Positions 1 through 9,596 are shown, counted from the stretch's first letter. The stretch is 64,000 bases of DNA from Paenibacillus tundrae (GCF_030812775.1 NZ_JAUSTI010000013.1:1-64000), one strand, 5' to 3'. The notes: a model not told the origin generated them from the sequence alone. Translations and numbers: made by a program.

Positions 1-25
1 GCCAGGATCAAACTCTCCAATAAAG
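1..25 (-). rRNA. rrs: 16S rRNA, 5' end only (partial)
   Basis: The reverse complement of the first bases reads TTGGAGAGTTTGATCCTGGC, the universal 5' end of bacterial 16S rRNA (primer 27F region). The gene runs leftward out of the window, away from the origin. The exact mature 5' end is approximate. Confidence 0.93.
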
Positions 26-165
26 TATTGAAAAGAGCGATTAGCTCATTTTGAATCTGACGAGATTAAAAATCTCATTTGTGCTTCGAAACCATTCAGT
101 CCGAAGACGTGTACGATTTCTCAGCATCGATCTTGCAAGCAAGATCGTTACTCACTCGTTGTTCA
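26..165 (-). other. 16S rRNA leader region
   Basis: This is the transcribed leader between the boxA-like element and 16S. It contains three small inverted repeats: about 37-49, about 62-76 (GAGATT/AATCTC type) and 128-147 (CGATCTT/AAGATCG). Such hairpins are expected around the 16S processing stalk. The ORFs that can be drawn across this region are not credible genes. Confidence 0.6.
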
Positions 166-179
166 GTTTTCAAAGATCA
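166..179 (-). promoter_or_regulatory. rrn boxA antitermination element
   Basis: The minus strand reads TGATCTTTGAAAAC, one base from the boxA consensus TGCTCTTTGAAAAC that recruits the NusB/NusE antitermination complex to rRNA operons. It lies between the promoters and the 16S gene, as expected. Confidence 0.7.
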
Positions 180-223
180 AACTTATTTCAGCGCCGACAT
201 TCGTTCTCGTCAGCAACTTTTAT

Positions 224-252
224 ATCTTATCACATCCGAACCAACTTTGCAA
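224..252 (-). promoter_or_regulatory. rRNA operon promoter, proximal (P2)
   Basis: On the minus strand a -35 TTGCAA (252-247) and a -10 TAAGAT (229-224) are separated by exactly 17 bp. Together with the distal promoter this makes the tandem arrangement usual for Firmicute rrn operons. Confidence 0.6.
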
Positions 253-331
253 GCTCTTTTTTTAAGTTTCTTTCGAAGCTTATTGTTTGCTTGCCGCACC
301 GTGTTTCTCGTGTTTTCTTGGCCGGAATTAG

Positions 332-360
332 AATATACCATGTACAGATTTAGAACGCAA
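332..360 (-). promoter_or_regulatory. rRNA operon promoter, distal (P1)
   Basis: On the minus strand a -35 TTGCGT (360-355) and a -10 TATATT (337-332) are separated by 17 bp, about 310 bp upstream of 16S. Confidence 0.55.
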
Positions 361-397
361 GCTTTTTTTGAAGAAAAGTTTAAAATAAGATAAATAT

Positions 398-428
398 CAA
401 TAAAAGCCCCTGAAAGAGACTTTTATTG
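398..428 (-). terminator. Terminator of the HD-GYP gene
   Basis: A 13-bp hairpin (arms 398-410 and 416-428, loop of 5) lies about 30 bp after the HD-GYP stop. On the minus strand it is followed by an A/U-rich tract. It separates this gene from the rrn promoters. Confidence 0.7.
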
Positions 429-459
429 AATCGATGTAGTACCGCACGTTCTATATATG

Positions 460-1581
460 CTACGAACTGATAATTTCCTGAATATGAAGCTGTCTTTGTT
501 GCATTAAATTGATGATACTTCCTTCCACAGATACCATTGGGCGGGTAGGGTGGTCACGATCTGAGAAAATAATCTCTCCTATTTGGTTATTGCTGAGTCT
601 AACCCGTATGCCATTGTGAATCTGCGTGGAACGCTGAATAAATACATTCACAATTGTTGGATCTAGTTTTCCAAACGCCTCGCTCTGAATTTGCTCTAAT
701 ACTAAATAAGGAGATTGTGCTTTGCGATAGATCTTTTCTAACGTCATCGCGTGAAAAATATCTGCAATGGCTACAATCTTGGCATAGATATGGATCTGTG
801 TACCGCTTAACTGCAAGGGATAGCCTGATCCATCTACCTTTTCATGATGCTGTAGTGCCGCTAGTCTAGCTCCCTCGTTAATAGCTTTTGCTTGCTTCAA
901 CACCTGATATCCATATTTCGTATGCTGACGGATCTCTTCCTGCTCCTCTACTGTTAATGCAGAGGGTTTATGGAGTATCAATGGATCTACCTTGTTGTTA
1001 CCAATATCGTGGAATAGACCTGCAAACGCCACTTGCATCCAATCTTTGGACGGCAGCTCCATCCACTGTGCTAATTGATAGGATGTAATTGCACTTAGAA
1101 CCGCATGGTGGTATACATAGTCGTGCTCGTGCATCACTCGCGGACTAAAAGTGAGAACATTATATTGCTTCAGGTGAACAAACATAGCTTCAAGCTGTGT
1201 ACGAAGTTCGTATACAGGCAATTCTGCAGCGAGAGAAGAGAGGAAGGCATTCTTGGTCATCGCCACCATCTTCTCATATTCTTCATGGAGAGATGAGACT
1301 ATAGCTGCTGTGACTACACCAGCCCCTTTGCCAGACCGTTCTCCATTCTTCTCCACTCCAGTATTACTTGATGCGGTAGAAGTGCCTCTAGAGCCTATAT
1401 TGCTTGCACCCACACGTTCCTGATCAATGTCGACCTGGTGAACCATAAAAGCTTTAAGCACTTCTATATCTTTAGGTAAAATGACTTTGCCTTTTTGCAA
1501 CAAAACGTTACCGCGAGAAGTATGTACATCATTCCCTAGTTTAAGCCCTGGCTTTACTTCAGATAAGGTGATTAATCCCAT
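460..1581 (-). CDS. HD-GYP domain phosphohydrolase (putative c-di-GMP phosphodiesterase)
   Basis: The C-terminal half has an HD-GYP domain: FHDIGNN metal motif near residue 195 and HHEKVDGSGYP near residue 250 (counted from the longer ORF). The family hydrolyses cyclic di-GMP. The N-terminus (MGLITLSEVKPG...) resembles the small domain that precedes HD-GYP in many Firmicute proteins; a Ser/Thr/Gly-rich linker (about 60-95) follows. I chose the ATG at 1581 because AGGGGA lies 6-7 nt before it; a GTG at 1596 would add five residues and sits inside the ribosome site. The gene stands alone between the gyrA and rrn terminators. Catalytic activity is inferred from the motifs only. Confidence 0.88.
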   Translation of the reverse strand: MGLITLSEVKPGLKLGNDVHTSRGNVLLQKGKVILPKDIEVLKAFMVHQVDIDQERVGASNIGSRGTSTASSNTGVEKNGERSGKGAGVVTAAIVSSLHEEYEKMVAMTKNAFLSSLAAELPVYELRTQLEAMFVHLKQYNVLTFSPRVMHEHDYVYHHAVLSAITSYQLAQWMELPSKDWMQVAFAGLFHDIGNNKVDPLILHKPSALTVEEQEEIRQHTKYGYQVLKQAKAINEGARLAALQHHEKVDGSGYPLQLSGTQIHIYAKIVAIADIFHAMTLEKIYRKAQSPYLVLEQIQSEAFGKLDPTIVNVFIQRSTQIHNGIRVRLSNNQIGEIIFSDRDHPTRPMVSVEGSIINLMQQRQLHIQEIISS

Positions 1582-1700
1582 AGTCATTCCCCTCACTCAT
1601 TATTCTTCTATAAAATAAGACCATAGTCCCAATTTTCCATGTTATTTATCATTATATTACTCGCTTATCAGGCTGTACATCCTAGATTTGCATATAGATT

Positions 1701-1735
1701 ATAAATAAAAAGAGGGCTCCCTTAGGAACCCCCCT
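1701..1735 (-). terminator. gyrA terminator
   Basis: A hairpin with 7-bp arms (1714-1720 and 1725-1731) and loop of 4 is followed on the minus strand by TCTTTTTATTT. It lies about 50 bp after the gyrA stop. Confidence 0.85.
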
Positions 1736-1783
1736 ACTATATCTTCAACCTATAATATAATAATCTTCGTAAACCCTAACGAA

Positions 1784-4324
1784 CTATGCTTCTGAATCAC
1801 CGTTGTCTGAATCCGTATCCTCGTTATCTGTTGACGGTTCAGCTACACCTTCAGCAGCTTCTCCTGCTTCTAATTCTTCTAGCAATTCATCCGGTTCATC
1901 TTCATTCTTGTCAATCCGGCTAACCGTCGCTACAGCATCTTCATCGCGGATATGGATAAGCTTAACACCTTGCGTGTATCGACCCATGGTGGATATGCCT
2001 TCCATACTCATTCGGATCAATGTACCACTGGATGTGATAATCATCAGGTCTTCTTCGGTTTTCACCATTTTCAGGCTAACGACAGCACCGTTCTTCTCTG
2101 TAACGTTAATGGTCTTGATTCCTTTACCACCACGAGTCTGCATACGATAATCGCTGACAGGAGTACGTTTACCGTATCCCTTGGCCGTAACGATCAGAAC
2201 ATCCAACTCCTGATCAACAACGTCCATACCAATGACAACATCATCTGTATCCAACGTGATCCCTTTTACCCCTGTTGCACTACGTCCCATCGAACGAACA
2301 TTGGCTTCGGAGAAACGAATAGACATTCCGTGGGCTGTACCCATGATGATCTCTTGTTGTCCATCGGTCAGCTTAACTTCAATCAGGGCATCATCTTCAC
2401 GTAAGGAGATCCCGATGAGACCGCCTTTGCGAATGTTAGTGTAATCCTCAAGTGGTGTTTTCTTCACAACACCCTGACGGGTAGCGAAGAATAGATACCT
2501 ATCACTTTCGAATTCCTGCACTGGAATAACCGCATTAACCGATTCTCCCTGTTCGATCTGGATCAGGTTAATAATTGGTGTTCCACGTGCAGTGCGCCCA
2601 AGCTCTGGAATCTCATAAGCTTTGAGACGATACACTTTACCTTTGTCGGTGAAGAACATGAGATAGTTGTGTGAGTTGGTCACAAATAGATGCTCGACAA
2701 AGTCGGTATCTTTCGTGTCCATACCTACAACTCCACGTCCCCCACGCTTCTGACTACGATACGTGGATACTGGCAAACGTTTCACGTAGCCCGTATGCGT
2801 AATTGTGATGATAACCTCTTCACGAGGAATCAGATCCTCATCCAAGATGCTTTCTTCACCAATCGTAATCTCAGTGCGACGATCATCACCGAAGCGTTCA
2901 CGAATTTCTTGCAGCTCTGTACTGATAATTTCGAGTACCAGATGCTCATTAGCTAGAATTTCCCGATATTCTGCGATTTTGATCATCAATTCGTTATATT
3001 CATTTTCGATACGTTCGCGTTCCAAACCTGTAAGGCGTTGCAAACGCATATCGAGGATAGCTTGAGCTTGGTCATGACTAAGCGAGAATCGCTCAATCAA
3101 TCCTTCTCTAGCGGCATCTGTATTACTGGAGGAACGAATCAACGTAATAATTTCGTCAATATGATCCAAAGCGATACGTAAGCCTTCCAGGATGTGAGCA
3201 CGAGCTTCCGCTTTTCTCAGTTCGAACTGCGTACGTCTGCGAATGACCTCAATCTGATGCTGCAAGTAGTGATACAACACTTCACGTAAATTCAGAATCT
3301 TAGGTTCTTTGTTCACAATCGCTAGCATGTTAATGCCGAATGTGGACTGCATCGACGTATGCTTGTACAAGTTATTGAGCACTACACCCGGATTCACATC
3401 TCGGCGAAGCTCAATCACAATTCGCATACCATTACGGTCTGATTCATCACGAAGATCTGTGATGCCATCAATTTTTTTGTCACGCACCAGTTCGGCAATT
3501 TTCTCAACGAGTCTCGCCTTATTGACCTGGTATGGAAGCTCCGTAACTACGATTCTTGCTTTATTATTGTTCTCTTCGATGTTCGTCTTGGCTCTCATGG
3601 TTACCGAGCCACGTCCAGTCTGATACGCTTGACGAATTCCTGAACGACCCAGGATATAACCAGCTGTAGGGAAATCCGGTCCGTGGATATAATCCATTAA
3701 TTCCATAGACGTAATGTCTGGATTTTGGATCATTGCCTGTACACCATCGATAACCTCACCCAAGTTATGAGGAGGAATATTCGTAGCCATACCTACCGCG
3801 ATACCGCCTACACCGTTAACAAGCAAGTTAGGAAAACGGGCTGGTAATACAACAGGTTCTTGCTCTTCACCGTCATAGTTCGGCTGGAAATCAATCGTAT
3901 CTTTATTAATATCTCTGAGCATTTCCATAGCAATCTTGGACAACCGTGCCTCGGTATAACGCATCGCTGCTGCCATATCGCCATCTACCGATCCGAAGTT
4001 ACCGTGACCATCGACATGCATATAACGCAAAGAGAAATCCTGAGCCATCCGTACCATCGTTTCGTATACCGCAGAGTCACCGTGGGGGTGATACTTACCG
4101 ATAACTTCGCCGACGATTCTGGCTGATTTTTTGTGAGGTTTATCGGGTGTCATGCCTAGCTCCGACATTGCGTAAAGAATACGACGGTGAACCGGCTTCA
4201 AGCCATCACGTACATCAGGCAAAGCACGGCTAACAATGATGCTCATCGCGTAATCCATAAACGACTCACGCATCTCGACGCCAATATCCCGATCTTTAAT
4301 CTGCGAATTCATTTCTTCCGCCAT
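1784..4324 (-). CDS. gyrA: DNA gyrase subunit A
   Basis: This is the breakage-reunion subunit of gyrase (A2B2), which introduces negative supercoils. The 846-residue protein has the catalytic tyrosine in AAMRYTEARL (Y123). The quinolone-determining segment HGDSAVYE has Ser84 and Glu88, the usual susceptible residues. The GyrA box QKRGGRG lies near residue 530, followed by the beta-pinwheel C-terminal domain and an acidic Glu/Asp-rich tail. A strong AAGGAGG precedes the ATG. In Bacillus gyrA directly follows gyrB. Here a gene on the opposite strand separates them, so gyrA has its own promoter region. Confidence 0.98.
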   Translation of the reverse strand: MAEEMNSQIKDRDIGVEMRESFMDYAMSIIVSRALPDVRDGLKPVHRRILYAMSELGMTPDKPHKKSARIVGEVIGKYHPHGDSAVYETMVRMAQDFSLRYMHVDGHGNFGSVDGDMAAAMRYTEARLSKIAMEMLRDINKDTIDFQPNYDGEEQEPVVLPARFPNLLVNGVGGIAVGMATNIPPHNLGEVIDGVQAMIQNPDITSMELMDYIHGPDFPTAGYILGRSGIRQAYQTGRGSVTMRAKTNIEENNNKARIVVTELPYQVNKARLVEKIAELVRDKKIDGITDLRDESDRNGMRIVIELRRDVNPGVVLNNLYKHTSMQSTFGINMLAIVNKEPKILNLREVLYHYLQHQIEVIRRRTQFELRKAEARAHILEGLRIALDHIDEIITLIRSSSNTDAAREGLIERFSLSHDQAQAILDMRLQRLTGLERERIENEYNELMIKIAEYREILANEHLVLEIISTELQEIRERFGDDRRTEITIGEESILDEDLIPREEVIITITHTGYVKRLPVSTYRSQKRGGRGVVGMDTKDTDFVEHLFVTNSHNYLMFFTDKGKVYRLKAYEIPELGRTARGTPIINLIQIEQGESVNAVIPVQEFESDRYLFFATRQGVVKKTPLEDYTNIRKGGLIGISLREDDALIEVKLTDGQQEIIMGTAHGMSIRFSEANVRSMGRSATGVKGITLDTDDVVIGMDVVDQELDVLIVTAKGYGKRTPVSDYRMQTRGGKGIKTINVTEKNGAVVSLKMVKTEEDLMIITSSGTLIRMSMEGISTMGRYTQGVKLIHIRDEDAVATVSRIDKNEDEPDELLEELEAGEAAEGVAEPSTDNEDTDSDNGDSEA

Positions 4325-4431
4325 GCTGGACCTCCTTCTTGTCCTTCAACAAACGTTCCATTCAATCAATCAGTTTTCTTTGTATGTGAAAAGCCTAACA
4401 AGGCTAAAACCGCGCAAAAACGCTACTCTTT

Positions 4432-4460
4432 ATTATATTACTTTCACAAAAGTTACACAA
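4432..4460 (-). promoter_or_regulatory. Putative gyrA promoter in the 4325-4853 gap
   Basis: On the minus strand a -35 TTGTGT (4460-4455) and a perfect -10 TATAAT (4437-4432) are 17 bp apart, about 110 bp before gyrA. I see no gene or other clear element in the rest of the 529-bp gap between gyrA and the divergent ATP-grasp gene. Confidence 0.5.
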
Positions 4461-4853
4461 TTAAACGTCTGCAGGACAATAGCCTTATTCTAGTCTGTGT
4501 TCAAAAAGAGCGTAATCGGCTGAATCCATCTTCGATGCTGAGATGATGCTAGGCATCCTCGTAATCAAAATCGAACTTTTTGAACATCTTCTTCTAGGAA
4601 CTTTTGGTGGTCTGGGGGTTAGCCCTGCCCTCCTGCCATTTTACACATACAATGCTAGAAAATGCGGCATATGTACTGCGTATACAAGGCTGATGCCGTT
4701 CCCAATCTACGGTAAAACTACAAATTTTGCAGCAAACCACACAAAACGCCATATTTCTCTATTATACCACTGAAATCATCTCTTGTCCTTTGAATTCTCT
4801 GTGCTGCTACTCTCTGAAGAACTATAAGTAAAACACGAAAGGACTGGTGTCTC

Positions 4854-5801
4854 TTGAGTATCCAGCGTGTCTCCAGTAAATGGACCAAAACGGTTGTGCT
4901 GCAGCGCAGCCGTGGTGTGAGCAGGTATCTTCCTGTCACGCGTCGATACAATCGTCAAACACTAGAACGGATGACCGAGCTGTATGATTTGAATTATATC
5001 AAGCCGGATCGAGGAACCTATGGTAATGGCGTTATGCGGGTCAAAACGATACACACCATGCGGCCTGCGCCTCCTTCCATCCTGGATACCAGCATAGAAG
5101 AAACCGATGAAGACCCCTCTAATCCCGGATCAGATAGCGAATCTTTAACAACAGATCAGGATGTGCAACCTGTTACTATTCAAACGACTTCGTACGAACT
5201 GCAATACGGTACACAGCAGAACGTATTCCATTCCCTTGATGAACTAGAGCTTGCTCTTAACGAAAAAATTAAGCAACACGAATATATCATTCAACAGGGC
5301 ATTTCCTTGTTAAAACATGAAGGTCTACCGTTCGATTTACGGGTGCTCACCCAAAAGAATCTCAGGGGATCATGGGAAACTACAGGTATTCTTGGTAGAG
5401 TTGCTGCTCCTGGCAAAATCATTACTAACATTCATGGTGGTGGGCGCTTGGCCACCTTTGAAGAGCTGGTTAAGCCCCATCTTTCAAATACTCGCTTTCA
5501 AGAACTCCGGAATGAGCTGTACCGGCTTGGAATCCATACCGCTGTGCAATTGCAACAGACGTTTCCGAGACTCAAGGAAATTGGCATTGATATTGCTCTG
5601 GATGGATCAGGACGTCCATGGATACTAGAAGTGAACACTTTACCCGGCATCTACGCCTTTGGACTGTTGCCTGATAAAGGGGCTTACCGCAAAATCAAAC
5701 GTTATGCTATTGCGTATGGAAGGCTGCCTTCCAAGAAAGGCAAGAAAACACGCAAAACAACTAAAGCACAAGCATCCTCCTCCAAAAAACGCGCACGATA
5801 G
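4854..5801 (+). CDS. YheC/YheD family ATP-grasp protein
   Basis: The 315-residue protein resembles the YheC/YheD endospore coat-associated family, which has an ATP-grasp fold. Visible features are the N-terminal DLNYIKPDRGTYGNGV segment (the lysine/glycine ATP-binding strand of ATP-grasp proteins), KIITNIHGGGRLATFEEL, and the C-terminal metal-binding motif DIALDGSGRPWILEVNTLPG. The last 25 residues are Lys/Arg-rich. The start is TTG with GAAAGGA upstream. It lies alone and head-on to replication between gyrB and gyrA. A role in spore coat or peptide ligation is family-level inference; the substrate is unknown. Confidence 0.85.
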   Translation: MSIQRVSSKWTKTVVLQRSRGVSRYLPVTRRYNRQTLERMTELYDLNYIKPDRGTYGNGVMRVKTIHTMRPAPPSILDTSIEETDEDPSNPGSDSESLTTDQDVQPVTIQTTSYELQYGTQQNVFHSLDELELALNEKIKQHEYIIQQGISLLKHEGLPFDLRVLTQKNLRGSWETTGILGRVAAPGKIITNIHGGGRLATFEELVKPHLSNTRFQELRNELYRLGIHTAVQLQQTFPRLKEIGIDIALDGSGRPWILEVNTLPGIYAFGLLPDKGAYRKIKRYAIAYGRLPSKKGKKTRKTTKAQASSSKKRAR

Positions 5802-5840
5802 CTAATGCGGCTTCTAACCCAATGCCGATTACCAAAATAA

Positions 5841-5865
5841 AATAGGCGCCTCACAGGCGCCTATT
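5841..5865. terminator. Bidirectional terminator between the ATP-grasp gene and gyrB
   Basis: A perfect 10-bp inverted repeat (AATAGGCGCC / GGCGCCTATT) with a 5-nt loop lies between two convergent stops. It is flanked by A-rich and T-rich sequence, so it can serve both strands. Confidence 0.85.
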
Positions 5866-5876
5866 CTTAACAATCA

Positions 5877-7787
5877 TCAAATATCGAGATTTTTTACATA
5901 CTTCGCATTTTCCTGGATAAAATCACGACGTGGTTCGACGTTATCACCCATCAACGTATCAAACATAGCATCAGCTAACATCGCATCGCTAATCGATACT
6001 TGTAGCATCGTCCGACTCTCAGGATCCATCGTTGTTTCCCACAACTGTCCGGCATTCATCTCACCAAGACCTTTGTAACGCTGGACATTAAACTTCGCAT
6101 TTTCACCAAGACTTGCGATGATTTCATCACGTTCTTTCTCAGAACCTGCGTAGCGAATGACTTTGTTACGCTCAATCTTGAACAATGGTGGCTGTGCAAT
6201 ATACACATATCCAGCCTCGATAATTTTGCGCATGTATCGATACAGGAATGTCAGAAGCAATGTACGAATATGTGCACCATCGACATCGGCATCGGTCATC
6301 AGGATGATTTTGTGGTAACGTGCCTTGGAAATATCGAAATCATCGCCGATTCCTGTTCCCATTGCAGTAATAATGGCTCTGATCTCCGCATTACCCAAGA
6401 TGCGATCCAGACGTGCTTTTTCCACGTTCAGGATTTTACCACGCAGTGGCAGAATCGCTTGGAAATGACGATCACGACCTTGTTTAGCAGAACCACCAGC
6501 GGAATCCCCTTCGACGATGTAAAGTTCGCTAATGGAAGCATCCTTGGAGGAACAGTCTGCTAGTTTACCTGGCAGAGAGCTAACCTCGAGTGCACCTTTA
6601 CGTCTTGTCAATTCACGCGCTTTACGAGCGGCTTCACGAGCACGGGCAGCTTGCAGACCTTTTTCCAGGATTCGACGGGAAACTGAAGGGTTCTCCTCCA
6701 AAAATTCCTGCAGCTTCTCAGCAAATAGGGATTCCACAATACCACGTACTTCACTATTTCCGAGCTTGGTCTTCGTCTGTCCTTCAAATTGTGGCTCCGG
6801 AATTTTGACAGAAATAATCGCTGTCAGACCTTCACGCACGTCATCGCCTGACAGGTTGCCTGTACTATCCTTAATCACGCCAGCTTTACGTGCATAGTCA
6901 TTGATAATCCGTGTCAATGCACTCTTGAAGCCAGATTCATGTGTTCCACCTTCATGAGTGTTGATGTTGTTGGCAAAAGAATAAATATTCTCCGTGAAGT
7001 TGTCGTTATATTGCAGAGCAACCTCCACTTGGATATTGTCTCTTGATCCTTCTACGTAAATCGGATTCTCGTGAAGAACCTCACGCTTTTGATTTAGGAA
7101 TGAAACGTACTCAATAATACCGCCTTCGTACAGGAACGAGTTCGTTGCTCCAGTGCGTTCATCCGTAAGTGTAAGACCAATCCCCTTGTTCAGGAATGCC
7201 AACTCTCGAATACGAGTAAGCAAAGTATCGTAATCGTACACTAACGTCTCAGTGAAAATTTCTGGATCGGGATGGAATGTAACAGTCGTTCCTGTCTCCT
7301 CCGTAGTACCGATTGTTTTTAGGTCATATTGAGGTGCACCACGGCGATACTCCTGTTGATACATATGCCCATCACGTTTAACGGTTACGACCACTTTCTC
7401 GGATAGAGCATTCACAACGGACACACCGACACCATGCAAACCACCGGATACTTTATATCCGCCGCCGCCAAATTTACCACCTGCATGCAGCACGGTCATT
7501 ACAACCTCAAGTGCAGGACGCTTCATTTTGGCATGTTCGCCGACAGGAATACCACGTCCATTATCGACTACAGTGATACTGTTATCTTCGTGAATACTAA
7601 CCTCAATATGATCACAGTAACCCGCAAGTGCTTCGTCGATACTGTTGTCCACTACTTCCCAGACCAGATGATGCAGACCTTTGGCACTGGTAGAACCGAT
7701 ATACATCCCCGGACGCTTCCGTACGGCTTCCAGTCCTTCAAGGACCTGAATTTCATTCGCATCATAGGACGGTTGATTCATAGACAT
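5877..7787 (-). CDS. gyrB: DNA gyrase subunit B
   Basis: This is the ATPase subunit of gyrase. The GHKL ATP-binding residues are visible in EVVDNSIDEALAGYCD and in the DNGRGIP and GGLHGVGVSVVNALS motifs. The TOPRIM motif EGDSAGGSAKQGRDR and the acidic DADVDG motif follow in the second half. The length of about 636 residues is typical. I chose the ATG at 7787 (MSMNQPSYDANE): AGGTG lies 6 nt upstream of it, whereas the in-frame GTG at 7796 is inside that ribosome site. The gene is downstream of recF and remB in the origin block. Confidence 0.97.
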   Translation of the reverse strand: MSMNQPSYDANEIQVLEGLEAVRKRPGMYIGSTSAKGLHHLVWEVVDNSIDEALAGYCDHIEVSIHEDNSITVVDNGRGIPVGEHAKMKRPALEVVMTVLHAGGKFGGGGYKVSGGLHGVGVSVVNALSEKVVVTVKRDGHMYQQEYRRGAPQYDLKTIGTTEETGTTVTFHPDPEIFTETLVYDYDTLLTRIRELAFLNKGIGLTLTDERTGATNSFLYEGGIIEYVSFLNQKREVLHENPIYVEGSRDNIQVEVALQYNDNFTENIYSFANNINTHEGGTHESGFKSALTRIINDYARKAGVIKDSTGNLSGDDVREGLTAIISVKIPEPQFEGQTKTKLGNSEVRGIVESLFAEKLQEFLEENPSVSRRILEKGLQAARAREAARKARELTRRKGALEVSSLPGKLADCSSKDASISELYIVEGDSAGGSAKQGRDRHFQAILPLRGKILNVEKARLDRILGNAEIRAIITAMGTGIGDDFDISKARYHKIILMTDADVDGAHIRTLLLTFLYRYMRKIIEAGYVYIAQPPLFKIERNKVIRYAGSEKERDEIIASLGENAKFNVQRYKGLGEMNAGQLWETTMDPESRTMLQVSISDAMLADAMFDTLMGDNVEPRRDFIQENAKYVKNLDI

Positions 7788-7930
7788 GCCTTTCACCTAC
7801 TTCTATAGATTCAATATCGTAAATATGCGTTAACTAAGAATACTTGCTGAAATAGGATTCCTCTCTTAATTTCAACAAGCTGTCCAAATAAAACAAGCAG
7901 CAAAGACACAATCATTGCATCCAGTAACCC

Positions 7931-8179
7931 CTAGAGATCAGGAAAAATGTGAGCCCGTTTCTTAAGCGTGGCAGAGGAAATAGGTGAGTAGTACACAATA
8001 TTTTTGGTCACAACAATAGACTTGGCTTCCTCTTCGCCAATATGCTCAACCGTCTTTTCCTGCTCAGCATACGTGACATACTGCTTGGAGATTTTTGAGG
8101 ATTTTTCAATCGATATATCAAAAATAGCGACCAATTCGGAAGAACGGATGATCTTCTCTCCGCCCAGATGAATGTACAT
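7931..8179 (-). CDS. remB: Extracellular matrix regulator RemB (DUF370 family)
   Basis: The 82-residue protein begins MYIHLGGEKIIRSSELVAIFDI, matching the DUF370 family member (YaaB) encoded between recF and gyrB in Bacillus. RemA/RemB act in biofilm-matrix gene control; RemA binds DNA as an oligomeric ring, and the mechanism of RemB is less clear. The gene lies 13 bp after recF and is very likely cotranscribed with it. Position and sequence agree, so the assignment is firm although the function here is inferred. Confidence 0.88.
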   Translation of the reverse strand: MYIHLGGEKIIRSSELVAIFDISIEKSSKISKQYVTYAEQEKTVEHIGEEEAKSIVVTKNIVYYSPISSATLKKRAHIFPDL

Positions 8180-8192
8180 AGACCCTCACTCC

Positions 8193-9305
8193 TTAGCGTT
8201 CAACCTGTCCGGCATGAACGTGATAAATACTGGCATCTTTGAGCTTATCAAGATTCAAGCTCTCGATTCCGGTAGCTGTAATAAAGGTTTGGACCTTACT
8301 CTGGAACGTCTCGATCAGCTGCGTCTGACGAAAAGGATCCAGCTCAGATAATACATCGTCAAGCAACAGAACCGGATATTCTCCGATTTCTTCGTGTATC
8401 AGCTCGATTTCCGCGAGTTTAAGAGACAACGCAGTTGTACGTTGCTGTCCCTGCGAGCCATACGTTTGTACTTCCCGGTCGTTAATGAAAAAGGACAGGT
8501 CATCCCGATGTGGCCCACTTAGCGTTGTGCCTCGGCGAATCTCCTGCTCTTTCATTTGTGATAATTTTATCATAAATTGGTCCATTAAAACAGCTTCATC
8601 TTCCTCAGACGCTTCGCTGAAGGAAGGAAGATAGGCTAAACGAAGTACTTCTCCGCCTCCAGTGATGCCTTGATGAATGGTTTCTGCCCACTTTTGGAGT
8701 TTCTTTATGAATTGTTTCCTTTTTTTGACGATTTTAACACCGTGCTCGACCAGTTGCTCGTTCCAGACTTCAAGCATCGTCTGGGCTGAGGCGTTCTGTC
8801 CCCATAGTTGTTTGAGCAGATTGTTGCGCTGTACAAGTACTTTTTGGTACTGCTGCAGATGGTATAGGTAACCAGGGGCAACCTGACCAATTTCCATATC
8901 AAGAAACCGGCGGCGAACCCCCGGCGTGCCTTTGACGATCTCCAGATCTTCGGGGGCAAACATAACCACATTTAGCGTCCCGACAAAATCACTTAACTTG
9001 CGCTGCTCTAACCCGTTAATCTTTGCTTTTTTGCCTTGTTGCGACAATGCCAGCTCCAGTTTAACTGATCCATACTTTTTGTCGACTTCTGCAGTGAGTC
9101 TAGCACGTTCCTCACCGAAACGAATTAGCTCCTTATCGCGAGATGTACGATGGCTCTTTGTAAGTGCCAGTGCAAAAATGGCTTCTGCAAGATTGGTCTT
9201 ACCTTGAGCATTTTGACCGATCAGTAAGTTCACAGGGCCAAAAGAGTCCAGCTTTAGATGCTCATAATTTCGGAATTGCTGCAGCTCAATGCTGTTGACA
9301 AACAC
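8193..9305 (-). CDS. recF: DNA replication and repair protein RecF
   Basis: This SMC-like ATPase binds gapped DNA and helps load RecA with RecO and RecR. Walker A is LLIGQNAQGKTNLAE (about residues 28-41). The ABC-type signature and Walker B lie in the C-terminal half (TTLSGPHRDDL, YGSQGQQRTTALSLKLAE, PVLLLDDVLSELD). The length of 370 residues is standard. It sits between yaaA and remB, the conserved order. Confidence 0.97.
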   Translation of the reverse strand: MFVNSIELQQFRNYEHLKLDSFGPVNLLIGQNAQGKTNLAEAIFALALTKSHRTSRDKELIRFGEERARLTAEVDKKYGSVKLELALSQQGKKAKINGLEQRKLSDFVGTLNVVMFAPEDLEIVKGTPGVRRRFLDMEIGQVAPGYLYHLQQYQKVLVQRNNLLKQLWGQNASAQTMLEVWNEQLVEHGVKIVKKRKQFIKKLQKWAETIHQGITGGGEVLRLAYLPSFSEASEEDEAVLMDQFMIKLSQMKEQEIRRGTTLSGPHRDDLSFFINDREVQTYGSQGQQRTTALSLKLAEIELIHEEIGEYPVLLLDDVLSELDPFRQTQLIETFQSKVQTFITATGIESLNLDKLKDASIYHVHAGQVER

Positions 9306-9358
9306 AAGGTACCCTCCCTTTTCTTCCGTCCGTCAGGAGGCAGCAGAATCGAACTGGA

Positions 9359-9574
9359 TTATTCTGCGGCAACTTCGAATGCGCCTTCTCCGTCCACTTC
9401 AACGATATCCCCAGGGTATAACTTGCGTCCCCGGCGTTCTTCAGGCTCTTTATTCACACGTACAAGTCCTTCTTGGAGCAAAGCTTTGGCCATACCTCCA
9501 GTTGGAATGCAGTCTGCCAGCTTCAAAAACTGGTCAAGCTTAATATATTCCGTACGAATGGTTACTCGGTTCAA
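9359..9574 (-). CDS. yaaA: S4-domain RNA-binding protein YaaA
   Basis: This short S4-domain protein (71 residues from the TTG at 9574) contains IKLDQFLKLADCIPTGGMAKALLQEGLVRVN and RRGRKLYPGDIVEV. The S4 fold binds RNA; in Bacillus the homologue lies between dnaN and recF, as here. The longer frame to 9646 would overlap dnaN. The TTG at 9574 has GAGGAGA 7 nt upstream and gives the expected N-terminus. The precise target in this organism is unknown. Confidence 0.92.
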   Translation of the reverse strand: MNRVTIRTEYIKLDQFLKLADCIPTGGMAKALLQEGLVRVNKEPEERRGRKLYPGDIVEVDGEGAFEVAAE

Positions 9575-9596
9575 TTGGAATTCTCCTCTCGTTTCG

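Noticed and set aside
51..393. Two overlapping plus-strand frames in the rrn leader
   Set aside because: They run antisense to rRNA promoters and leader hairpins and show no coding features.
4718..4958. Short minus-strand frames before the ATP-grasp gene
   Set aside because: They overlap the start of the supported plus-strand gene, lack ribosome sites and match nothing known.
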